Source: DATJLY01 sp963773665 (GTDB lineage: Bacteria; Pseudomonadota; Alphaproteobacteria; ATCC43930; CGMCC-115725). From it: 64,000 nt of DNA. Location: NCBI GenBank assembly GCA_963773665.1, contig CAVZBZ010000001.1, positions 930,001 to 994,000 of the forward strand, written 5' to 3'. Under the pieces are notes generated by a model that made no database searches, had not been told where the DNA came from, and saw only the letters and a list, made by a program, of their open reading frames with translations. Positions 57,791-64,000 of the stretch are shown piece by piece. The position numbers and the translations under genes are program-made. Position 1 is the stretch's first letter; the number at the start of each line of letters is the position of its first letter.

Positions 57791-59940
57791 GGCTCGGGCC
57801 TTTCGCTCACGAGGCGCGGCGGCGGCCGCGTGCGGTGGAGCGCGCTGCCGCGGCCCGACAGGCTCGGATTGGTCATGAAGTAGGTGTGCGCGCAGAACGC
57901 GTCGGGATCGGTGCTGACGCGGTGGTAGACGCCGTCGGCATCGAGCCTCCAGCTTTGCGCCTCGTCCTTGAGGCTGTGCACCATGATCTCCTCGAGCACC
58001 TGGCGATGCACGGTCTCGTTCTCGATCGGCACCAGCGATTCGACGCGCCAGTCGAAATTGCGCGGCATCCAGTCGGCCGAGGAGATGAAGACGAGCGCCT
58101 CGGGCGAGGGCAGCTTATGGCCATTGCCGAAGCAGACGATGCGGCCATGCTCGAGGAACCGGCCGATGATCGAGGTGACGCGGATATTCTCGCTGAGGCC
58201 CGGCACGCCCGGCCTGAGGCAGCAGATGCCACGCACGAGAAGCTCGATCTGAACCCCCTCCTGCGAGGCGCGATAGAGCCGGTCGATGATGGCGGGATCG
58301 ACCAGCGCGTTCATCTTGGCCCAGATCTGCGCCGGGCGGCCCGCGCGCGCATGCTCGATCTCGGCATCGATCAGCTCGTAGAGCCGGTGGCGCAGACTGA
58401 TCGGCGCGATCGCAATTTTCTCGAGCGTCGCGGGCGTCGCGTATCCGGTCATGTAGTTGAAGAGCCGCGCGGCGTCGCGGCACAGCGCAGGGTCGCACGT
58501 GAAGAAGCTGAGGTCGGTATAGACCTTCGCCGTATAGGGGTGATAGTTCCCGGTGCCGTAATGCACGTAGGAGCGCAAGCCCCCCGCTTCGCGCCGCACG
58601 ACGAGCGAGACCTTGGCGTGCGTCTTCAAATGCACGAAGCCATAGACGACCTGCACGCCGGCGCGCTCCAGATCGCGCGCCCAGCGGATATTCGCTTCCT
58701 CGTCGAAGCGGGCCTTGAGCTCGACGAGCGCCGTCACCGATTTGCCCGCCTCGGCGGCATCGACCAGCGCGCGCACGATCGGGCTGTCGTCGCTGGTGCG
58801 GTAGAGCGTCTGCTTCACCGCCACGACCGACGGATCGCGCGCCGCCTGGTGCAGGAACTGCACCACCACGTCGAACGATTCGTAGGGATGGTGGACGAGG
58901 ATGTCCTTCTGCCGGATCGCGGCGAAGCAGTCGCCGCCGAAATCGCGGATGCGCTCGGGGAAGCGCGCATTGTAGGGCGTGAAGACCAAATCCGGCCGGT
59001 CGTCGACGATGAGCTGGCGCGTGTCGGCAAGACCCAGAAGCCCGTCGAGCTGGATCACGTCGTCGGACGACACGTCGAGCCGCTCGGTCAGGAATTTCTG
59101 GAGATCGGTCGGCATGCTCTCGTCGACCGTGAGGCGGATCACGTGGCCGCGCCGGCGGCGCTTCAGCGCCGATTCGTAGAGCCGAACCAGATCCTCGGCC
59201 TCTTCCTCGACCTCGATGTCGCTATCGCGCAGGATGCGGAACATGCCGCGGCCCTTGACCTCGAAGCCGGGAAAGAGATGGTCGAGATAGAGCCCGATCA
59301 TCTGCTCCAGCGTGATGAAGCGGTGCGCCTTGCCGGGCAGCCGGATGAAGCGGGCGATCGCGCCGGGGATGAGGAGCAGCGCCTCGGTGCGCTCGCCGTC
59401 GCTCTTGCGCTGCAGCTGAAGGGCGAGGCCGAGGCCGAGATTGACGATGAACGGGAAGGGATGCGCCGGGTCGATCGCGAGCGGGGTCAGGACCGGAAAG
59501 ACCTCGCTCTTGAAGCGTTCGGCAAGCCAGTGATGCTCGTCCTGCGTCAGATCGCCCGGGCCGACGACCGAGACGCCGGCATCGTCGAGCTCGCGCCTGA
59601 GCGCGCGCCACGTCACCTGCTGGTCGCGCATCAGGCGGCCGGCGCGCTTGTTGATGGCGTCGAGCTGCTGCGCCGGGGTGAGGCCGTCCTGCGAGGGGGT
59701 GCTGATGCCGGCCTGAACCTGGCCCTTGAGGCCGGCGACCCGGACCATGTCGAACTCGTCGAGGTTGTTGGCCGAGATCGACAGGAAGCGCAGCCGCTCC
59801 AACAGGGGATGGCGCGGATTGTCGGCTTCCGCAAGGACGCGCTCGTTGAAGGCGAGCCACGACAGCTCGCGATTGATGAAGCGCTCGGGCGAGCGGTCGC
59901 CGACGGTGGTCGCGTCCGCGGTACGTGCGGCTTCGGCCAT
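57787..59940 (-). CDS. ppk: Polyphosphate kinase 1
   Basis: 717 residues, full length for PPK1. N-terminal RFINRELSWLAFNERVLAEA, FLSISANNLDEFDMVRVAGL; the autophosphorylated His in FVHLKTHAKVSLVVRREAGG, the second histidine in IGRFLEHGRIVCFGNG, and SSADWMPRNFDWRVE. Makes polyphosphate from ATP at the membrane. Forms a unit with ppx through a CTGA overlap. Divergent from sixA. Confidence 0.97.
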   Translation of the reverse strand: MAEAARTADATTVGDRSPERFINRELSWLAFNERVLAEADNPRHPLLERLRFLSISANNLDEFDMVRVAGLKGQVQAGISTPSQDGLTPAQQLDAINKRAGRLMRDQQVTWRALRRELDDAGVSVVGPGDLTQDEHHWLAERFKSEVFPVLTPLAIDPAHPFPFIVNLGLGLALQLQRKSDGERTEALLLIPGAIARFIRLPGKAHRFITLEQMIGLYLDHLFPGFEVKGRGMFRILRDSDIEVEEEAEDLVRLYESALKRRRRGHVIRLTVDESMPTDLQKFLTERLDVSSDDVIQLDGLLGLADTRQLIVDDRPDLVFTPYNARFPERIRDFGGDCFAAIRQKDILVHHPYESFDVVVQFLHQAARDPSVVAVKQTLYRTSDDSPIVRALVDAAEAGKSVTALVELKARFDEEANIRWARDLERAGVQVVYGFVHLKTHAKVSLVVRREAGGLRSYVHYGTGNYHPYTAKVYTDLSFFTCDPALCRDAARLFNYMTGYATPATLEKIAIAPISLRHRLYELIDAEIEHARAGRPAQIWAKMNALVDPAIIDRLYRASQEGVQIELLVRGICCLRPGVPGLSENIRVTSIIGRFLEHGRIVCFGNGHKLPSPEALVFISSADWMPRNFDWRVESLVPIENETVHRQVLEEIMVHSLKDEAQSWRLDADGVYHRVSTDPDAFCAHTYFMTNPSLSGRGSALHRTRPPPRLVSERPEP

Positions 59941-60020
59941 TCTGGCCCTCCATTCCCCGCAGGGGACGGTACAGTCTATAACGGCGTCATGAAAATAACA
60001 TTTCAGGCTCGGGGCCGGAG

Positions 60021-60533
60021 ATGAGCCGTCTGTTGCTTCTGCGCCACGCCAAGGCGGTGCCGCAGGACGGCGAGATGCCGGACCGGGACCGGCCGCTCGC
60101 CGACAAGGGCGCGCGGCAGATGCGCGCCCTTGCCGCCTGGGCCGAGAAGCGGCGGATCAGGCCGGACCTGGTGCTGTGCTCGAGCGCCGCCCGGACGCGG
60201 CAGACGCTGGCCCTCATCGCGCCGAAGCTCAAGGACCCCGAAACCCTGTTCGAGGAGGGGATCTACCTCGCCGAGTCCCGTTCCTTGCTGCAACGGCTTC
60301 GAAAAGTGCCGGCCGGGCGGGCGAGCGTCATGGTCGTGGGCCACAATCCGGGCCTGCACGAGCTGGCCGTACTGCTGCTGCAGTCCGGGACCGGGTCGCG
60401 CGCCCGCCACCTCAAGGAAAGCCTGCCGACCGGGGCGCTTGCGGTGTTCGAGCTGGACGGCCCGTGGGCGGCGCTCGACCGGGGCGCGGCACGGCTCGTC
60501 GAATTCGTCACGCCCAAGGAGCTTGGCGCCTAG
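60021..60533 (+). CDS. sixA: Phosphohistidine phosphatase SixA-like (histidine phosphatase family)
   Basis: 170 residues. Catalytic LLLRHAKA near the N-terminus, CSSAARTRQTL, EEGIYLAESRSLLQRLRKVP and VMVVGHNPGLHELAVLL (second His). Removes phosphate from phosphohistidine proteins. Stop overlaps, tail to tail, the stop of hdaA by 3 bases. Confidence 0.92.
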   Translation: MSRLLLLRHAKAVPQDGEMPDRDRPLADKGARQMRALAAWAEKRRIRPDLVLCSSAARTRQTLALIAPKLKDPETLFEEGIYLAESRSLLQRLRKVPAGRASVMVVGHNPGLHELAVLLLQSGTGSRARHLKESLPTGALAVFELDGPWAALDRGAARLVEFVTPKELGA

Positions 60534-61186
60534 AACGCGGCCAGCACTTCGCGCGCGAGCGGGACCGTGACGGGCCGGTGCGCGGCCAGCGCGGCGCGGT
60601 CGAGCGCGGCGACGATCCGGGCGGCCGCGTCGAACGAGCGCTCGAGCCGCGGCACGAGATAGGCCAGCACCTCGGCGCCGACGGCGAGCTGACGGTCGGC
60701 GAACAGCTTCACCAGGATTGCGGCGAGGAGGATGTCGTCGGGCGGCTGGAGCTCCGCCACGGGTGCGGCCAGAAGCCGCGAGCGCAGATCGGCGAGCGCG
60801 ATGCCCCAGCGCGCGGGCGGCTCGCGCGCCGGCAGCAGGAGGTGCCCGCCGCGCTCGGCCAGGAGATTGTAGAGGTGGAAAAGCGCCGCCTCCGGCGCGT
60901 GCGCCGCCTCCTCGACGATGGCGGCGCGGGCCCTGCCGACCAGCTCCGGCAGGCGCGCGGCGGCGAGGTTTTCGGGCAGCAGGACGACCGCGCCCGAGCG
61001 CGCGGCGAAAACCTGCGCCAGATGCGTCTTGCCGCTTCCGGCCGGGCCCGTCAGCACCAGCGCCGGCGCCGGCCAGTCCGGCCAGCGGTCGAGCCAGGCC
61101 ACGGCTTCCGCGTTGGCGGGAGCCACCAGAAAATCGTCGCGGCCGAGCGCCGGGCGATGCGCAAGATCGAGCGGAAGCTGCGCCAT
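60530..61186 (-). CDS. hdaA: DnaA-like regulatory ATPase HdaA (Hda family)
   Basis: 218 residues: the AAA+ core of DnaA without the DNA-binding domain. Starts MAQLPLDLAHRPALGRDDFL, Walker A TGPAGSGKTHLAQVFA, acid motif AIVEEAAHAPEAALFHLYN, sensor DLRSRLLAAPVAELQPPDD and FADRQLAVGAEVLAYLVPRLERSF. Promotes hydrolysis of DnaA-ATP, thus limiting re-initiation. Start at 61186 inside a TGATG overlap with the AI-2E-family gene. Confidence 0.93.
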   Translation of the reverse strand: MAQLPLDLAHRPALGRDDFLVAPANAEAVAWLDRWPDWPAPALVLTGPAGSGKTHLAQVFAARSGAVVLLPENLAAARLPELVGRARAAIVEEAAHAPEAALFHLYNLLAERGGHLLLPAREPPARWGIALADLRSRLLAAPVAELQPPDDILLAAILVKLFADRQLAVGAEVLAYLVPRLERSFDAAARIVAALDRAALAAHRPVTVPLAREVLAAF

Positions 61187-62241
61187 CAGCGGTCGGGATC
61201 GTAGAACGGGCTCGCGAGATAGCGGTCGATGGCAAAGCGCACGAGCACGCCGATTACCGCCGCCACCGGCACCGCCAGCAACAGGCCGATGAAGCCGAAC
61301 AGGCTCCAGAAGGCGAAGAAAGCGAAAATGACGGCGACCGGGTGAAGGTTGACCCTGCCGCCGACGAGACGCGGCGAAAGGAAATTGCTCTCGGCGGCAT
61401 AGCCCGCCGCGAAGATCGCGAGCAGCACCACGAGCCGCGGCGCCCAGCCGAACTGCACGAGGCCCAGCCCCAGTGCCAGCACGATTCCGGTCGCGATGCC
61501 GGCGAACGGGATGAAGGACAAGACGCCCACGACGATGCCGATGATGACGGCGAAATCGAGCCCGGCAAGCGACAGCGCGGCGGCGTAATAGACGGCGTCC
61601 ACCACGCCGACGAGAACCTGGCCGTGGACGAAGCCGGCGAGCGTGCGGTCGATGAGGCGGGCCTGTTCGCGGATCGTGGCGGCGTGGCGGCGCGGCAGCC
61701 ACTGGTCGATCCGGGCGACGATCCGGTCCCAGTCGCGCAGCAGGAAGAACGAGACGACCGGCGTGACGATGACGAGCGACAACAGGTTCGCGAGCGCAAG
61801 CCCGCTGGTCAGGAGACGCTCGATGAACGAGGCGGCATAGCCCAGCGCCGTTGCGGCGATGCCGCCCGCCATGTCCTTGAGCTTCGCCAGATCCTCGGGC
61901 GAGAGCTGCTCGCGCGCCGTCTCGAGGAGCGCATCGACCTCCTGCCGGCCGAACGCAACCGCGGCCGGCACGCGGGCCGCGAGCTCGGCCGCCTCGAGTT
62001 CGAGCAGAGGCAGCACGAGCAGCAGGAGGAGCACGAGCCCGAGAAAGAAAAGCGCCAGCACCAAGGCGGTCGCAAGCGTCCGCGGCACGCGCCGCGTCTC
62101 GAGGCGGTCGACGACGGGATCGAGGAAATAGGCGATGGCGCAGCCGGCGACGAACGGCAGAAGGATGCCGCTCAAAAGCCAGAGCGCGACAACGAAGAGC
62201 GCCAGCGCGCCGAGCCAGAAATAACCGGCGCGGAGCGGCAT
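61186..62241 (-). CDS. AI-2E family transporter (PerM-like)
   Basis: 351 residues with about eight membrane segments and a central soluble region (FGRQEVDALLETAREQLSPE); the conserved GFVHGQVLVGVVDAVYYAAA, VVGVLSFIPFAGIATGIVLA and FFAFWSLFGFIGLLLAVPVA are present. Family members export small molecules or act as antiporters; the AI-2 role is known only for E. coli TqsA. ATG at 62241. Gene order CDP-alcohol transferase, AI-2E permease, hdaA is conserved in Alphaproteobacteria. Confidence 0.93.
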   Translation of the reverse strand: MPLRAGYFWLGALALFVVALWLLSGILLPFVAGCAIAYFLDPVVDRLETRRVPRTLATALVLALFFLGLVLLLLLVLPLLELEAAELAARVPAAVAFGRQEVDALLETAREQLSPEDLAKLKDMAGGIAATALGYAASFIERLLTSGLALANLLSLVIVTPVVSFFLLRDWDRIVARIDQWLPRRHAATIREQARLIDRTLAGFVHGQVLVGVVDAVYYAAALSLAGLDFAVIIGIVVGVLSFIPFAGIATGIVLALGLGLVQFGWAPRLVVLLAIFAAGYAAESNFLSPRLVGGRVNLHPVAVIFAFFAFWSLFGFIGLLLAVPVAAVIGVLVRFAIDRYLASPFYDPDR

Positions 62242-62780
62242 CAGGCGCTCTCGCGCGCGGGACCGCGCAGCCAGCGCACGAGATAGCCCCCGCCGGACAG
62301 CACGGTGGTGAGCGCCACGACGTAGATCAGCACCGTCGTGGCGCCCCAATCCTCGACGCCGAGCCCGAGCCGCCCGAGCACGACGGCGACGAGCATGATC
62401 TGCAAGGCGGTGTTGAGCTTGCTGATCGCCAGCGGCTGGGTCGGGATCGGCTGCGCCACGGCCGTCGCCAGAAGGAACCCGCCGATGATCAGCACGTCGC
62501 GGAACACGACGAGAATGACGAGCCAGCTCGGCAGCTCTCCGGCCACGCCCAAGGTCACGTACATGCTGATGAGCAGCACCTTGTCGGCCAAGGGATCGAG
62601 CAGCGAGCCGAGCCGCGAGCGCTGATTGAAATGCTTGGCGACATAGCCGTCGACCGCGTCCGACACGCCCGCCGCGACGAAGATCCAGAACGCCGCGCCC
62701 ATCGCGCCGTCGAGCACGAGCCAGATCGCGAGCGGCACTGAGAACAGCCGGCCCAGCGTGATGAAATTTGCGATGCTCAC
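62241..62780 (-). CDS. CDP-alcohol phosphatidyltransferase (PgsA-like)
   Basis: 179 residues, four or five membrane segments, with the CDP-alcohol motif SDAVDGYVAKHFNQRSRLGS and LLDPLADK (DGxxAx9GxxxDxxxD; the usual Arg is Lys). Start is the GTG at 62780, giving MSIANFITLGRLFSVPLAIW. Probably phosphatidylglycerophosphate or cardiolipin synthesis; which one cannot be settled. Stop overlaps the next ATG (TGATG). Confidence 0.92.
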   Translation of the reverse strand: MSIANFITLGRLFSVPLAIWLVLDGAMGAAFWIFVAAGVSDAVDGYVAKHFNQRSRLGSLLDPLADKVLLISMYVTLGVAGELPSWLVILVVFRDVLIIGGFLLATAVAQPIPTQPLAISKLNTALQIMLVAVVLGRLGLGVEDWGATTVLIYVVALTTVLSGGGYLVRWLRGPARESA

Positions 62781-62790
62781 GTCCCCGGCC

Positions 62791-63921
62791 TCAGCGAGGC
62801 GGCGATTGGGCGCGTTCGAGCACGAAGTTGGGATCCTGTCCCTCGAGCGCGAGATCGCGCTGCTGCAACGCGGTGCGGAGCTGCGCCGGATCGCCGAAAT
62901 AGTGGATCGCGAGCGTCGCCTGCTCGCGATTGAGCGCGACAATGTCACTCTTCTCGATTGCCGGAACGCCGGAGAGCCGATTGCGCACATCGACGAAGCG
63001 GGAAAGGTCGCCGGTCGGCACGTGCACCACGATCGTGCCGGTGTGGCTGTAGTCGAGGATATTGGCCTCTTTCCAGGCTTCCTCGACCGCGTCGGATGTT
63101 CCGGCGACGCCGGCGGCGAGCAGGTCGCCGTCGCTCTCGTCGGGCGCGGCCGTCAGCGTCTTGGTGGCGCTTTGCGGCGGCGCCTGGCTGCCGGGCGAAA
63201 AGCGCGTCACGGTCACGGCAAGCGTGTGCGGCGCCACGTCGCCCTTGAGCGAAGCGTCGGCGACGAGCACGTCGGCGCCGCCGTAGCGGCTCGAAATGGC
63301 CTGGAGCCGCGCCGGGTCGCCCTTCAAGGCGGCATCGGCGTCGATCGCCTGCACGTCCTCAAGATCGCCATAAGGGAGGACGAGCGGCACGAGGCCGACG
63401 GGCGGCAGCTTCGCGGTCCACGCCTCGCGCCAGGGATTGGGATCCTCCCACAGCGCCGGCGCGCTGCCGCCCTCGAACACGGCCAGCACGACGAGCGGCT
63501 TGCTCGGCGTCTCGCAGAACGGGATGTGCGCCTGGCGCAACAGCTTCCGCACCGCATCGGCGCGGAAATGGAACGTGTAGTTGGCGAGATAGCGCACGCC
63601 CGAGCTGCGCTCGTTCGCGACCTCGAAGCCGCTGACGAGATCGTCGAGCAGCGTGTCGGTCGCGGGCGGCAGGCGCGCGTGGTCGGCATCGAGCGTCAGG
63701 CGCTCGAGCAGCATCCGATAGGCGCGCCGCCCGCCATCGCGGCGGGCGTCGTCGCGCGCGGCATTGGCGTTGGCGGCGGTCGCATCGACGGGAACGGATG
63801 CAACGGTAAAGACGTCGCGCTGTTGCGCGCGCGCCGGGACCCACGCCAGCGCCGCCAGGACCAAAGCGAAACAGACCGCGCGCGCCGCCATCCTGCGAAC
63901 CGTCTCCCTGTTTCCGCGCAT
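62791..63921 (-). CDS. DUF2066 domain-containing exported protein
   Basis: 376 residues. Signal peptide MAARAVCFALVLAALAWVPARAQ, preceded by 11 residues if the ATG at 63921 is used. Family signatures include VPVDATAANANAARDDARRD, AYRMLLERLTL, YLANYTFHFRADAVRKLLRQ and GDLSRFVDVRNRLSGVPAI. Function unknown; periplasmic. First gene of the operon with the phosphatidyltransferase (10 bases), AI-2E and hdaA genes. Confidence 0.88.
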   Translation of the reverse strand: MRGNRETVRRMAARAVCFALVLAALAWVPARAQQRDVFTVASVPVDATAANANAARDDARRDGGRRAYRMLLERLTLDADHARLPPATDTLLDDLVSGFEVANERSSGVRYLANYTFHFRADAVRKLLRQAHIPFCETPSKPLVVLAVFEGGSAPALWEDPNPWREAWTAKLPPVGLVPLVLPYGDLEDVQAIDADAALKGDPARLQAISSRYGGADVLVADASLKGDVAPHTLAVTVTRFSPGSQAPPQSATKTLTAAPDESDGDLLAAGVAGTSDAVEEAWKEANILDYSHTGTIVVHVPTGDLSRFVDVRNRLSGVPAIEKSDIVALNREQATLAIHYFGDPAQLRTALQQRDLALEGQDPNFVLERAQSPPR

Positions 63922-64000
63922 GACAACTCTCTATAGCAGAATCACCCCCGGCGCCATATTCCGTGACTGCCTCGCGGGCGCGACGAAGCTGCGGTAGTCT
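63922..64000. other. Upstream region of the DUF2066 operon, window edge
   Basis: 79 bases with no convincing coding sequence. A short plus-strand frame here (MTTLYSRITPGAIF) ends within the window and has no support. Presumably holds the promoter of the minus-strand operon. Confidence 0.4.

Noticed and set aside
1..64000. CRISPR arrays, rRNA, tRNA, prophage or toxin-antitoxin modules
   Set aside because: No regularly spaced direct repeats, no rRNA or tRNA-like clover-leaf sequences and no phage structural genes were recognised by eye; small tRNAs could still be missed without a covariance search.

Overview
The window is a GC-rich stretch of a bacterial chromosome, best placed in the Alphaproteobacteria. 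The basis is a divK-pleD pair next to rpmG, an EipB/DUF1849 gene, an HdaA-type DnaA-like ATPase downstream of an AI-2E-family permease gene, a ppk-ppx pair, an rnd/aspS neighbourhood, and dispersed palindromes of the 'tccttcgac...ctcaggatgagg' and 'gtcattgcg...cgcaatgac' kinds common in Hyphomicrobiales and relatives. No rRNA, tRNA or CRISPR array was recognised.

Region 1 (1-22 kb) is a catabolic and uptake region: substrate-binding proteins, VOC and cupin proteins, class II aldolases, a 2-hydroxyacid dehydrogenase and an MFS carrier. Its centre is a two-subunit molybdenum enzyme (6709-10730) that closely resembles pyrogallol-phloroglucinol transhydroxylase. The large subunit carries an extra N-terminal SCP2-like domain, and the Fe-S subunit has lost several cluster cysteines. 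The enzyme genes sit directly behind a NitT/TauT-type binding-protein gene. At 16.0-21.4 kb lie a gentisate-type cupin, a 4,5-dihydroxyphthalate decarboxylase-like protein and a complete ABC importer with two permeases.

Region 2 (22-31.7 kb) holds an extradiol-type VOC enzyme, a three-domain NHEJ ligase LigD, a 6PGDH-like oxidoreductase and a branched-chain-amino-acid-type (Liv) ABC operon. From about 26.5 to 31.2 kb the reading frames are broken roughly every 110 bases by single-base indels, nearly all +1. Codon content between the breaks is otherwise intact, which looks more like unpolished sequence than gene decay.

Region 3 (31.8-44.2 kb) is a second aromatic or organic-acid cluster: an acyl-CoA-dehydrogenase-fold monooxygenase, a salicylate-hydroxylase-like flavoprotein, a bicupin dioxygenase, a zeta-GST isomerase, two DHDPS-family lyases, an SDR, two MFS carriers, a cytochrome c and a cyclase-family hydrolase. 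It could support a gentisate/maleylpyruvate-type route, but no fumarylpyruvate hydrolase is present in the window.

Region 4 (44.3-64 kb) is core genome: rpmG, divK-pleD, a ROK kinase, eipB, a diguanylate cyclase, aspS, rnd, ppx-ppk, sixA and an hdaA/AI-2E/pgsA-like/DUF2066 operon. A 2.6-kb IS1-family-like element (49953-52547) interrupts it. The element has 26-bp inverted repeats, an imperfect 8-bp target duplication and several small passenger genes.
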